Shown piece after piece: positions 49,809 to 59,454 of a stretch of DNA of 64,000 nucleotides. The notes below the pieces were generated by a model that saw only the letters and a list, made by a program, of their open reading frames with translations, did no database searches and had not been told where the DNA came from. Origin of the DNA: Intrasporangium_A sp039812505 (GTDB lineage: Bacteria > Actinomycetota > Actinomycetes > Actinomycetales > Dermatophilaceae); the NCBI RefSeq assembly GCF_039812505.1, contig NZ_JBDIAQ010000006.1:3776-67775 (forward strand), in the 5' to 3' direction. Each line of letters starts with the position of its first letter. Positions within the stretch are counted from its first letter, which is position 1. Position numbers and translations under genes: made by a program.

Positions 49809-52800
49809 TCACCGGAACCGCACCACCTGCGCCCGCGCCCCGCTGGCCCCGTGCAGCCGGATGACCAGCGCGTCCGCGGCGGCAGGCCGGTCGTGGCCCT
49901 TCGCGGTGCCCGCGACGGACGGCGCCCCGGTGCGGGTCACCGGGATAGCACCCCTGGTGTCGCGGAACAGCTCGGAGCCGACGCCGACGGCGGGCCGGGC
50001 CGTGTCGAACGTGACCGGCCCGGCCTCGTCGATGTCCCCGCTCGGGTTGTTCGTGTAGGGGCTGAACGTCCCGACCGTGTAGCTGATCTTCGACCCCTTC
50101 GCCGCGGTCAGCGCCTCCCGCAGGACGGGGACCAGCACGACGTCGGTGTCGAAGACGTTGGTGTCGACGTCGCCGAACTCGAAGTTGACCGGTTGCAGGT
50201 CTACGGCCTCCCCGGACCCGAGGTCGACCAGGACCGAGAGCAGCACGTCGGTGCCCGGGTAGTTCTGCACGTACGCCTCGTAGTCCGGCTCGTGGTCGCC
50301 GTTCACGTCGAAGTCCACGTAGGGGATCATCGTGTTGCCGATCGTGGCGCTGTCGCCCCACGTGGCCAGACCGAACCACAGCCACTCGTCCGTGGCGTTG
50401 GCCCCGACGTACTTCAGGTCACCGCCCTGTGCGGTCCGGTTGATCGTGCAGCCGGTCTGTTCGGCCGCCTGGCACCCGGGCAGCCGGGGGCTGGTGGCGC
50501 CGAGCTGCAGGACCGAGAGCAGCGAGCGGTAGGCGCCGGCCCCCGACCCCTGGTCGATGCCTGCGCCGAGCACCCGCAGCGTGTCGCCCCGCGGCGTGCT
50601 CAGGGGCAGCACCCGCGTGGCCGAGGTCGGCTTGGCCGCCCCGTAGACGGGCACCCGCAGCGGCTGCGCACCCGCCCCCGAGACCAGCACCCGTCCCGAC
50701 GCGTCGGACACGAACTGCCGAGCCGCACCGATCTGCTCGACCTGCATGGTCGGGTCGATGGTGTGCCGCAGCGCGGTCGGTCGCACGGTCATCGTCACGA
50801 GGACCCGGCGGGTCTGGCCGGCACCCAGGGTCACCCGGGAGGGCACCACCGAGTAGCTGACCCCGGGCTGGCTGACGACCGGCTGGTAGCGCAGGGTGAG
50901 GTTGGCCCGGCTCGAGCCGGTGTTCTGCAGGGTGAGGGTGCGTCGCGCCGTGACGAGACCACGGTTGACCGGCGCCTCCAGCACCCCGAACGACGCGCTG
51001 ACGCCGCCGGACCCGGCGTCGGCGTAGGCCAGCACCCGGGTGCCCACCGCCGCCAGCGCGTCCACGCGGCCGGCGCCGACCCTGGCCGGGCCGAACCGCG
51101 TGCCGGACTGGTCCGGGTCGGTCCACAGGTCGTGGCCGGCGGTGTTCATGATCGCGGCCTTGAGCTGCTCGCTGGTCCACGACGGGTGGGTCTGCTTGAC
51201 GAGGGCGGCGATGCCGGCGGTGTGCGGGCTGGCCATCGACGTGCCGGACAGGACGCTGACCCGGTCGCCGGTGCCCATCGCGGCCGACGCGATGGTGTCG
51301 CCGGGCGCTGCGACGTCGGGCTTGACCACGCCGATCGACCCGTGCGGGCCGCGCGAGGTGAACGACGAGGGCAGGTCGACGATCGACGGGTCGATGTCCT
51401 GGACGGCGTTCAGCAGGTCCTTGGTGAACGTGACGTTGAGCGTCCCGGCGCTCGCGGCGGCCTGCAGCCGCTGGGTCTGCTTCAGGGTCAGCTGGAGGAC
51501 CGGGATGTCCGGGTCCCCGGTGATCCCCGAGGCGAAGATCAGCTCATCGCCGGTGAACAGCGCCCCGATGGCGCCGGCCCGCTTGACGTTGGCGGCCCGC
51601 CCCGCGGAGCCGCACCGGCGGGTCGCGTCGTTCGAGTCCCAGGTCAGCCAGGCCACCTTGCCCGCGACCGCGGCGGCGTCGGCCGCCCCGAGCGGGTCGC
51701 AGCCGTCGGCATTCGCGGCGCTGAGGGTGACCACGTCGCCGGTGACGTCGGGTGCGCCGGCCCAGTCGTAGGCGGCCGAGGTCTGCCCGGCCGCGGTGCC
51801 CGCGACGTCGGACGGGGCGTTGACCTTGACCCCGGACAGCAGCTGGTACTGGTCGACCGAGCTCGCGACGGCCAGCGAGCGCACCGCGTTGCCGGGTGAC
51901 CCGCCGACGTCGGTCAGGTCGCCGGCGTTGCCCATCGAGATGACCGGCAGGACCCCGTGCCGCGCGAGCTTGTCGACGACCAGGTTCTCCGGGTCGTCGA
52001 CGGTGGCGTAGTCCGCGCCGAGGGAGAGGTTGACGATGTCGAGCCGGTCGCTGAAGTCGCCGTCGCCGTTGGGGTCCAGGGCCCGGTCCAGCGCCAGGGT
52101 GACCACGTCGGTCGAGCCCTGGCAGCCGAAGACCTTCAGGCCGTAGAGCGTGGCCTTCGGCGCCATGCCCGGGCCGATCTGCATGCCGTACAGCTTCGGC
52201 CCGGTCAGCGTGCGGTAGTCGCCGGTGAAGGTCGCCCCGTCCGCGGCGACCCCGTAGCCGGCGACCGTGCCGCTGACGTGCGTGCCGTGCTCGTTGCAGT
52301 CGAGCGGGTTGGCGTCCGGGTGGGGCACCGGCTGGTAGTCGGCTGAGGTGGGGTCGGCGTTGTAGTCGTTGCCGACGAAGTCCCAGCCGCCGGCGAACTT
52401 CGCCTTGGCCAGTGGTGGCAGCGAGTCCCGCCACGCGGCACCGGCCGGCTTGTCGGAGATCTCCAGCGCCGCCTGGTATGCCGCGGTCGTACCGGTCCCG
52501 CCGAAGTCGGCATGGGTGAAGTCGATGCCCGTGTCGATGACCCCGACCGTGACGCCGTCACCGAGCCGGCCGGTCTGCTGCCACTCGTCGAGCACCTTGG
52601 TCAGCTGGGCGGCACCCGCGTTCGTCACCTTCTTCGGGATGACCGGGCGGACCGAGACGACGTCGCTGCGGGCGGCCACCGCCCGGATCGCCGCCGCGTC
52701 CCCGCGCATGACGATGGCCGGCACCGTGTTGGCGATCTGGTAGAGCTCCCGGGCCGACCGGTCCTTGCCCCTGGCGGCCTGGAGCACGGCCGCGGCCTTG

Positions 52801-53156
52801 TCCCGGGCCGCCGCCCGGGCGGCGCGGGCGGCTGCTCGCTGGGCGGCCTTGTCCCTGCCCTGTCCCCGCGCGGCCTCCGCCGCGTCGGCGGCGCCCTGAC
52901 CGGTCAACTCGACGAAGACCGTCCGGGGCCCCTTCCGGGCGCTGACCGAGCCGGCCAGCTTGCCCCGCAGGGACGCCGGCAGGGTGGCCTTCGTGACGGG
53001 GACCGGCCGCGCCCCGGGGTCGCCCGTCGGGCTGGAGGGCGTGGCGGCGCTCGCGCCGGCCGCGCCCAGGCCCCCGGCGACGACGAGAGAGGCCGCGGCC
53101 GCGAGCCCCAGGGCTCGCCTGGCGCGCGAACGCGACCGGTGGGTGGGTGGGTGCAT
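49809..53156 (-). CDS. Large secreted subtilisin-like serine protease (S8)
   Basis: The 1115-aa protease has a signal peptide (to about residue 38), an N-terminal inhibitor-like propeptide (residues about 75-170) and the S8 catalytic triad: Asp208 (VGVIDTGIDFTHAD), His293 (NEHGTHVSGTVAG) and Ser640 (SGTSMASPHTAG), with a PA-type insert between His and Ser. After the protease domain (to about 700) come beta-sandwich domains with Fn3-like character and a long C terminus. It is an extracellular degradative protease or autoprocessed surface enzyme. No sortase signal. Confidence 0.93.
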   Translation of the reverse strand: MHPPTHRSRSRARRALGLAAAASLVVAGGLGAAGASAATPSSPTGDPGARPVPVTKATLPASLRGKLAGSVSARKGPRTVFVELTGQGAADAAEAARGQGRDKAAQRAAARAARAAARDKAAAVLQAARGKDRSARELYQIANTVPAIVMRGDAAAIRAVAARSDVVSVRPVIPKKVTNAGAAQLTKVLDEWQQTGRLGDGVTVGVIDTGIDFTHADFGGTGTTAAYQAALEISDKPAGAAWRDSLPPLAKAKFAGGWDFVGNDYNADPTSADYQPVPHPDANPLDCNEHGTHVSGTVAGYGVAADGATFTGDYRTLTGPKLYGMQIGPGMAPKATLYGLKVFGCQGSTDVVTLALDRALDPNGDGDFSDRLDIVNLSLGADYATVDDPENLVVDKLARHGVLPVISMGNAGDLTDVGGSPGNAVRSLAVASSVDQYQLLSGVKVNAPSDVAGTAAGQTSAAYDWAGAPDVTGDVVTLSAANADGCDPLGAADAAAVAGKVAWLTWDSNDATRRCGSAGRAANVKRAGAIGALFTGDELIFASGITGDPDIPVLQLTLKQTQRLQAAASAGTLNVTFTKDLLNAVQDIDPSIVDLPSSFTSRGPHGSIGVVKPDVAAPGDTIASAAMGTGDRVSVLSGTSMASPHTAGIAALVKQTHPSWTSEQLKAAIMNTAGHDLWTDPDQSGTRFGPARVGAGRVDALAAVGTRVLAYADAGSGGVSASFGVLEAPVNRGLVTARRTLTLQNTGSSRANLTLRYQPVVSQPGVSYSVVPSRVTLGAGQTRRVLVTMTVRPTALRHTIDPTMQVEQIGAARQFVSDASGRVLVSGAGAQPLRVPVYGAAKPTSATRVLPLSTPRGDTLRVLGAGIDQGSGAGAYRSLLSVLQLGATSPRLPGCQAAEQTGCTINRTAQGGDLKYVGANATDEWLWFGLATWGDSATIGNTMIPYVDFDVNGDHEPDYEAYVQNYPGTDVLLSVLVDLGSGEAVDLQPVNFEFGDVDTNVFDTDVVLVPVLREALTAAKGSKISYTVGTFSPYTNNPSGDIDEAGPVTFDTARPAVGVGSELFRDTRGAIPVTRTGAPSVAGTAKGHDRPAAADALVIRLHGASGARAQVVRFR

Positions 53157-53396
53157 CGTTGCGGCTCCTGTCAGTTGGCTTCCCGAGCTACCGGTGACCG
53201 TAACGGAGCGAGCGGCCCGGCAGTACCCTTCGGGCGCGATTCGTCCGGCCGGTGCGCGGCGGTGCCCTACCGTGGCGCGCTGTCGAGGCGCCGGGCGCTC
53301 GCGGTATGCCGCTGTGCGTGCGCCCCGAAGCCACCCGGCTCTCGACCGGCAGGGTCGGGAGCGGCGGCGACCCCGCGGTGGCCGCCGGCGCCGGCG

Positions 53397-54272
53397 TCAG
53401 CCGGCCAGCAGGGTCCGGACGTAGGTTGCGCTCGTCTCCACCTCGGCGGCCGGGCCGGCGCCCTGCGGTGGCCCGGCGAGGATCGTGTCCTGCTCGAGGG
53501 TGTACCACCCGCGGTAGCCGTGACCCTCGAGGTGCCCGACGATCGCCGCGATGTCGACGTCGCCGGCGCCGAGCGGACGGTACATGCCGGCGCGCACCGC
53601 CTCGGTGTAGGTGAGCCGGCCGTCCTGCACCTTGCGCGCGTAGGTCGCGTCGACGTCCTTGAGGTGGGTGTGTGCGATCCGGTCGGGTACCTGCCGGGTG
53701 AGCTCGGCAGGGTCGGTCCCGCCGATGAGCAGGTGCCCGGTGTCGAGGCACAGCGCGACCGAGGACCCGTCGAGCACCCGGTGCACGTCGTCGCTGCTCT
53801 CGACCATCGTCCCCACGTGCGGGTGCAGCACCGCCCGGACACCGTGCCGTGCCGCCTCGCCGGCGACCCGGTCGAGGTTGGCGAGCAGCACGGACCAGTC
53901 CTGTTCGTCGAGCTGCGGCCGCGAGTCGTACCCGGTCAGCCCGGTGTCGGCCGACAGGACCATGACACCGGCCCGGGCCGCCCCGAACCCGGGCAGCAGG
54001 CGGCGCAGCTCGACCAGCGGGTCGACGTCGCGGCGGTGCAGCACGAACGGGGTGAAGCCGCCGACGGCCTGCAGGTGGTGCGCGGCGAGCACGGCGGCGA
54101 GCCGGTCGGGGTCGGCAGGCAGGAAGCCGTCCGGTCCCAGCTCGGTCGCGGCCAGGCCGAGCTCCGCCATCTCGGCCAGGACCCGGTCGGCGGGCAGCTG
54201 GTACCCCCAGCCGGGGACCTCGCAGACGCCCCAGCTGATCGGGGCGGCGGCGATGCGGTTGCCGGTGCTCAT
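53397..54272 (-). CDS. iolE: IolE-type inosose dehydratase (TIM barrel)
   Basis: The 291-aa TIM-barrel protein starts ISWGVCEVPGWGYQLPADRV and has TELGPDGFLPAD, LCLDTGHLLIGGTDP and THLKDVDAT metal-site segments, all typical of 2-keto-myo-inositol dehydratase. ATG 54272 follows GAGGAG. It is the last gene of the operon and overlaps the dehydrogenase gene by ATGA. IolE removes water from 2-keto-inositol to give the diketo compound used by IolD. Confidence 0.85.
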   Translation of the reverse strand: MSTGNRIAAAPISWGVCEVPGWGYQLPADRVLAEMAELGLAATELGPDGFLPADPDRLAAVLAAHHLQAVGGFTPFVLHRRDVDPLVELRRLLPGFGAARAGVMVLSADTGLTGYDSRPQLDEQDWSVLLANLDRVAGEAARHGVRAVLHPHVGTMVESSDDVHRVLDGSSVALCLDTGHLLIGGTDPAELTRQVPDRIAHTHLKDVDATYARKVQDGRLTYTEAVRAGMYRPLGAGDVDIAAIVGHLEGHGYRGWYTLEQDTILAGPPQGAGPAAEVETSATYVRTLLAG

Positions 54273-55228
54273 GGGTGGCTCCTCGGTGGGTCGGCGTGGT
54301 GGCGGGTCCAGTCGGGGTTCGCGACGGCCGCGGGCGCGCGGCCGGACAGTACGGCGGTGACGCCCCGGGCCGCGTCGGCGTAGGTCAGGGCGGTGGCCCG
54401 GCGGGTCAGGCCCATCAGGTGTGGTGTCAGGACGACGTCGGGATGGTCGAACAACGGATGGTGCGCCGGCGGCTCGGGGTCGTAGACGTCGAGCCCGACC
54501 CCGCCGAGCCGCCCGCTGCGCAGCGCGTCGTACGCCGCGTCGAGGTCCACCAGCCCGCCCCGGCCGCAGTTGACCAGGACGGCTCCCGGCTTGACGCACG
54601 CCAGCCGCGTCGCGTCGACGACGTGGTGGTTCTGCGGGGTCAGCGGCAGGTGCAGGCTGATGACGTCGCTGTCGGCGAACACCTGCTCCAGGGTGGCCGG
54701 GAGCGCGGGCGGGGTGACCGGCGCGAACGGGTCGTGGGCCAGCACGCGCATGCCGAAGGCGTCGGCGAGGCGCGCGGTGGCGCGGCCGATGCGGCCGTGG
54801 CCGAGCAGCCCCATCGTCGCCCCCGACAGGTCGCCGAGCGCCAGGCCGGACCGCTCGGACCACCGGCCCTCTCGGACCAGCTCGGTGCTGACCCGCAGCC
54901 GCTTGACCAGGGCCAGGGTCAGGGCCATGGCCCCCTCGGCGACCGCGTCGGTGCCCGTCCCGGGGGTGACGACGACCGGGATGCCCCGGGCAGTCGCGGC
55001 GGCCAGGTCGACCCGGTCGGTGCCGACCCCGGTGCGGGCCAGCACCCGCAGGTGCGGCATGCGGCCCAGCAGGTCGGCGTCCACGAGCGGGTCCGCCCGT
55101 ACGATCGCGCCGACCGCGGCGAGCAGGTCCGCAGGGCCGGGGTCGGGCACGAAGCGGCCGTCCTCGGGCAGGTACGGCACGACGAGGTCCGGGTCCACCT
55201 GCCCGATGCCCACGACGACCACGGTCAT
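54269..55228 (-). CDS. D-isomer-specific 2-hydroxyacid dehydrogenase
   Basis: The 319-aa enzyme has the NAD-binding motif (GATMGLLGHGRIGRATARLADAFG), the Arg-Glu-His active-site pattern (CVKPGAVLVNCGRGGLVD, and LTPHLMGLT holding the His) and an N-terminal catalytic domain. It reduces or oxidises a 2-hydroxy acid; in this operon a phosphoglycerate- or lactate-like intermediate is possible. It overlaps both neighbours by ATGA. Confidence 0.9.
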   Translation of the reverse strand: MTVVVVGIGQVDPDLVVPYLPEDGRFVPDPGPADLLAAVGAIVRADPLVDADLLGRMPHLRVLARTGVGTDRVDLAAATARGIPVVVTPGTGTDAVAEGAMALTLALVKRLRVSTELVREGRWSERSGLALGDLSGATMGLLGHGRIGRATARLADAFGMRVLAHDPFAPVTPPALPATLEQVFADSDVISLHLPLTPQNHHVVDATRLACVKPGAVLVNCGRGGLVDLDAAYDALRSGRLGGVGLDVYDPEPPAHHPLFDHPDVVLTPHLMGLTRRATALTYADAARGVTAVLSGRAPAAVANPDWTRHHADPPRSHP

Positions 55229-56019
55229 GACGGCCCTCGTCCAGCCTCGGCCAGCTCCCGGCGCAGCGCGGTCGCCAGCACGGTGGTGTCCGACCCGATC
55301 GCCACGAACTGCCAGCCGCGCTCGGCCCAGCGGCGGGCGGACGCGCCGTCTCCCACGAGCAGCCCCACGGCGGTCCCGTGCCGCTGTCCGGCCGCGAGGA
55401 CGGCCTCGGTCGCCTCGACGAAGGCCGGTGCGCCGACCTGCCCGGGGACACCCAGGGCGTGGCTGAGGTCGCGCGGCCCGACGAACAGCACGTCGACCCC
55501 GTCGAGGGCGGCGATCGCGTCGACCTCGCGCAGGGCGCCGAGGGTCTCGACCTGGATGACGCCCAGCACCTGCTCGTCGGCCCGGTCCAGGGCGCCGGGG
55601 TCGAGCCCGAAGCGGCAGGCGCGGTTGTAGGTCGCGACGCCGCGCTCGCCCGAGGGCGGGTAGCGCATCGCGCGGACCGCCTGCTGTGCCATGGCGACCG
55701 AGTCGACACGGGGGAACATCACGCCCGTGGCCCCCTGGTCGAGGATGCGGCCGGCGCGGATCCGCTCGGTCGTCTCGGCCCGGACGATCGTGGGCACCCC
55801 GTAGGCCGCCGCGGCGGGGATGGTGCTGCGCAGCTGCTCCTCGCCGCCGCCCCCGTGCTCGAGGTCCAGCAGCAGCCAGTCGAGCCCGGCCGCGGCGCAG
55901 GCCTCGGCGACCAGCGACGAGGCTCCCCCGACGAAGGTGCCGAAGGTGGTCTCCCCGGCGGCCAGCCGAGCCTTGAGCCGGCCACGGTCCAGCGGGCCGG
56001 GCAGGTCGGTGGGCGTCAT
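55225..56019 (-). CDS. HpcH/HpaI-type class II aldolase
   Basis: The 264-aa protein has the metal-dependent aldolase motifs: DWLLLDLEHGGG, PRVDSVAMAQQAVRAMRYPP, VIQVETLGALREVDAIAALD and LFVGPRDLSHALG. Relatives cleave 4-hydroxy-2-oxo-acids to pyruvate or tartronate semialdehyde and an aldehyde. ATG 56019 gives an ATGA overlap with IolD. It is placed as a candidate for the C-C cleavage step, since the usual IolJ is missing. Confidence 0.9.
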   Translation of the reverse strand: MTPTDLPGPLDRGRLKARLAAGETTFGTFVGGASSLVAEACAAAGLDWLLLDLEHGGGGEEQLRSTIPAAAAYGVPTIVRAETTERIRAGRILDQGATGVMFPRVDSVAMAQQAVRAMRYPPSGERGVATYNRACRFGLDPGALDRADEQVLGVIQVETLGALREVDAIAALDGVDVLFVGPRDLSHALGVPGQVGAPAFVEATEAVLAAGQRHGTAVGLLVGDGASARRWAERGWQFVAIGSDTTVLATALRRELAEAGRGPS

Positions 56020-57974
56020 CCGTACCACCGCTGGGTCTGCAGCCCCTTCTCGTAGCCGGCCCGCGCCTGCCGGACGCTGTCGATCTCGCTCACCTCCGCC
56101 GGTGCGACGTCCCACCAGCACCCGGCCGCGGGCAGGTCGGCGTGCGGGACGACCGGCACGACGATGACCACCGGGCCCGGGTGGTCGCGGGTGTCCGCGA
56201 GGGCGGCCCGGACCTCGTCGGCGGTGGTGGCACGCACCGACCGGGCGCCCAGCCCGGCCGCGACCTGAGCCAGGTCGACCTCGAGGTAGTCCCCGGACAG
56301 CGGTGTCGCCCCAGCGCCCGACAGGTCGAGGCTCTCCGGCCGGTAGCGGAACTCGTTGCCGAACTCCCTTCCCACGGTGCCCATCTGGAGGCGATGGATC
56401 ACCTGGTACCCCCGGTTCTCGGGAACCACGATCGTGACCGCGGCCGCCTCCGCGCCGGCCGTGACGAGCTCGGTCGGGGCCATCAGGAAGGTGCCGTCAC
56501 CGAGGAACGAGGTGACCCGATGGGCCGGGTCCGGGTCGGCGAGGCGGACCCCGATGGCGGCCGGGATCTCGTAGCCCATGCAGGAGAAGCCGAACTCCAG
56601 GTGGCAGTGCCGCCCGGCGGTGGCGTCCCACACCTTCAGCAGGTCCCCGGGCGGCCCGCCCGCGGCCGCGATGATCGTGTCCCCGGCCTCGGCGTGCTCC
56701 TGCAGCAGGCCGATCAGCTGCCCCTGGGTCAGGACCGCGTCCGTGTCGGGGATCACGTCGCTGCCGGTGCGGCGCAGCTCGGCGAGGTCGACGGGCCGGT
56801 CGGCGTCGAGCGCCGCGGCGCGCACCGGCGCCCAGCGTGCCCGGGCCTCGCGGGTGCGCGCCTGCCAGGCTGCCGGTGCGGTGTGGCCGGCCAGTGCGTC
56901 GGCCAGTGCCTCGAGCGTGAGCCGGGCGTCGCCCTGGATGCTCGCGGCGCCGAGCCGGTCACCGTCGCGGGGGTCGATGTTGATGCTGGCGAACCGTACG
57001 TCCGGGTTGCCGAACAGCGACTGCGACCCGGTGGCGAAGTCGGTCAGCCGCGAGCCGACGGTCAGCACGAGGTCGGCGTCCCGGGCGAGGTCGTTGGCGG
57101 CGGGGTTGCCCTCGAGGCCGATGCCGCCCAGCTGCCACCAGGCGGCCTGCTGGACCGCGCCCTTGCCGGCGAAGGTCTCCGCCACGGGCAGGCCGACCGT
57201 GCCGGCCAGCCGCTCCAGGGCCGCCGTGGCGTCGGAGTAGAGCACGCCGCCGCCGGCGATGACGACCGGCTGCCGGGCCGACCGCACCAGGTCCGCGACC
57301 GCGGCCACCTCGACCGGGTCGGGCAGGTGGCGCCGGATCGTCCAGTCGCGCGGCTCGAAGAACGCGGCGGGGAAGTCGTGGGCGTGCGACTGCACGTCCT
57401 GGGGCAGGCTGATGACCGCGGCACCGGTGTTGACCGGGTCGGTCAGCACGCGCATCGCCGCGGGCAGGGCGGTCAGCAGCTGCTCCGGACGGGTGATCCG
57501 GTCGAAGAACCGACAGACCGGGCGGAAGGCGTCGTTGACGCTGGCGTCCGCCTCGACGGGATGCTGCAGCTGCTGCAGGACGGGACCCTGCCGGCGGGTG
57601 GCGTAGGCGTCGCCGGGCAGCAGCAGCACGGGCAGCCGGTTGACGGTGGCCAGCCCGGCACCGGTGACCATGTTCAGGGCGCCCGGGCCGATGGAGGCCG
57701 TGACGGCCAGCGTGGCGTGCCGCCTGCTGGCCTTCGCGTACGCGGACGCGACGTGGACGAGGTTCTGCTCGTTGCGCCCCTGCACGAAGGGCAGGTGGTC
57801 GCGCAGCTGGTCCAGGGCCTGTCCGAGGCCGGCCACGTTGCCGTGCCCGAAGATGCCGAGCATCGCCGGGACGAGGCGACGGCGCTGCCCGTCGGCGACG
57901 CTGAACTGGCGGGCCAGGTACAGCGTCAGGGCCTGGGCGGTGGTCAGGCGGGTGGTTGCGTTGGGGGTGGTCAT
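56016..57974 (-). CDS. iolD: IolD-type ThDP-dependent diketo-inositol hydrolase
   Basis: The 652-aa ThDP enzyme starts TTAQALTLYLARQFS, has the N-terminal Glu-containing segment and the C-terminal cofactor motif (GDGTFLMAPTELVTAGAEAA, then ENRGYQVIH). Segments such as RQGPVLQQLQHP and CHLEFGFSCMGYEIPAAIG match 3D-trihydroxycyclohexane-1,2-dione acylhydrolase. It opens the cyclitol ring to 5-deoxy-glucuronate in the myo-inositol pathway. Confidence 0.9.
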   Translation of the reverse strand: MTTPNATTRLTTAQALTLYLARQFSVADGQRRRLVPAMLGIFGHGNVAGLGQALDQLRDHLPFVQGRNEQNLVHVASAYAKASRRHATLAVTASIGPGALNMVTGAGLATVNRLPVLLLPGDAYATRRQGPVLQQLQHPVEADASVNDAFRPVCRFFDRITRPEQLLTALPAAMRVLTDPVNTGAAVISLPQDVQSHAHDFPAAFFEPRDWTIRRHLPDPVEVAAVADLVRSARQPVVIAGGGVLYSDATAALERLAGTVGLPVAETFAGKGAVQQAAWWQLGGIGLEGNPAANDLARDADLVLTVGSRLTDFATGSQSLFGNPDVRFASINIDPRDGDRLGAASIQGDARLTLEALADALAGHTAPAAWQARTREARARWAPVRAAALDADRPVDLAELRRTGSDVIPDTDAVLTQGQLIGLLQEHAEAGDTIIAAAGGPPGDLLKVWDATAGRHCHLEFGFSCMGYEIPAAIGVRLADPDPAHRVTSFLGDGTFLMAPTELVTAGAEAAAVTIVVPENRGYQVIHRLQMGTVGREFGNEFRYRPESLDLSGAGATPLSGDYLEVDLAQVAAGLGARSVRATTADEVRAALADTRDHPGPVVIVVPVVPHADLPAAGCWWDVAPAEVSEIDSVRQARAGYEKGLQTQRWYG

Positions 57975-58005
57975 GGCTCGATCCCTTCGATGCGTCGGTC
58001 GGTGG

Positions 58006-59454
58006 TCACCAGGGCCGGCCGTGGAGGATGACCGTCTTGACCTCGGTCATCTCCTCCACCGCGGACCGGAAGCCCTCCTTGCCGATCCCGGAGGCCTTCA
58101 GTCCGCCGTACGGCATGAGGTCGGCGCGCCACAGCGGCGTCCAGTTGACGTGGATCACCCCGGCGTCGATGTCGCGGACGGCGCGGACCGCCCCCGACAC
58201 GTCCGAGGTGAAGATCCCGGCCCCGAGGCCGTAGCCGGTGCCGTTGGCCTGCGCGATGGCGGCGGCCCAGTCCGGCGCCGTCGAGACCGCGACCGCCGGG
58301 CCGAAGAGCTCCTCCTGGGCCAGCGGCGAGTCGGGGTCGACTCCCGCGATCACGGCCGGGGACACCGTGGCACCGTCGAGGGTCCCCCCGGTCAGGACCG
58401 AGGCGCCCTGCGCGGTGGCGGACCGGATCGCGGAGTGGACCCGCTCGGCCTCGCCCGCGGTGATCAGGGTGCCCATCTGGCTGGTCTCCGCGGCGGGGTC
58501 GCCGACCCGGATGGCGGCCACCTTCGGCACCAGCGCGTCCAGGAAGTCCCCGTTGATCCGGGGGTGGGTGATGACCCGCTGGACCGAGATGCACACCTGT
58601 CCGGCGTTGACGTACCCGCCCAGGGCCACGGCGGCGGCGGCCGCCTCGATGTCGGCGTCCGGCAGCACCACCACCGGGCACGAGGCGCCCAGCTCGAGCG
58701 AGAGCTTCTTGACCCCGGCCAGCGAGGCGATCCGCCGGCCGGTCGCGGTGGACCCGGTGAACGAGATCTTGCGCACCCGCGGGTCGGACACCAGCGCGTC
58801 CCCGAGCGAGGCGCCCGGGCCGGTCAGGACGTTGAGCACGCCGTCGGGCAGGCCGGCGTCGAGGAACACCTGTGCGAGCAGCAGCGCGGTCAGGGGGGTG
58901 GTGCGGGCCGGTTTGAGGACCACCGCGTTGCCGGCCGCCAGGGCCGGCGCCACCTTGTGCAGGACCAGCAGCGAGGGGTAGTTGAACGGCGTGATCGCCA
59001 CGACCACCCCGCACGGCTGCCGGACCGTGAAGCCGAGCTTGTCCCGGCCGGTGCCCCGGTTGGCGTCCAGCGGGAGGGTGTCCCCGTAGAGCTGGGTGCC
59101 CTCGTACCCGGCGAGCCGGATCATGTCGGCGGCCCGGCCGACCTCGCCGCGGGCCTCGGTGATGGTCTTGCCGTTCTCGGCGCTGAGCACCCGGGCGATG
59201 TCCGCCACGCGTTGCTCGACCAGCGCCGCGGCCCGGCTCAGCACGTCCATGCGTGCGAACGCCGGGGTCTCGCGCCATACGATGGCGCCCCGTTCGGCGG
59301 CGGCCAGGGCGGCCTGCACGTCGGGCGCGCCCGCGACGGCGACCTCGCCCACGACGTGGCCGTCCCAGGGCGAGCGGACCGGCTCGGCGGCGCCGGAGGC
59401 GGCCGGGACCCACGCTCCGCCGATGAGCAGCCGGTCCGGGATCGTGATGTTCAC
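58006..59454 (-). CDS. Aldehyde dehydrogenase family protein
   Basis: The 482-aa protein has the ALDH catalytic Cys (NAGQVCISVQRV), Glu (LELGASCP) and Asn (NYPSLLVL) regions and the NAD-binding loop (FTGSTATGRR). The GTG start overlaps the previous gene stop (GTGA). It lacks features special to the CoA-acylating methylmalonate-semialdehyde enzyme IolA, so it looks like a general ALDH oxidising an intermediate aldehyde to the acid. Confidence 0.9.
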   Translation of the reverse strand: MNITIPDRLLIGGAWVPAASGAAEPVRSPWDGHVVGEVAVAGAPDVQAALAAAERGAIVWRETPAFARMDVLSRAAALVEQRVADIARVLSAENGKTITEARGEVGRAADMIRLAGYEGTQLYGDTLPLDANRGTGRDKLGFTVRQPCGVVVAITPFNYPSLLVLHKVAPALAAGNAVVLKPARTTPLTALLLAQVFLDAGLPDGVLNVLTGPGASLGDALVSDPRVRKISFTGSTATGRRIASLAGVKKLSLELGASCPVVVLPDADIEAAAAAVALGGYVNAGQVCISVQRVITHPRINGDFLDALVPKVAAIRVGDPAAETSQMGTLITAGEAERVHSAIRSATAQGASVLTGGTLDGATVSPAVIAGVDPDSPLAQEELFGPAVAVSTAPDWAAAIAQANGTGYGLGAGIFTSDVSGAVRAVRDIDAGVIHVNWTPLWRADLMPYGGLKASGIGKEGFRSAVEEMTEVKTVILHGRPW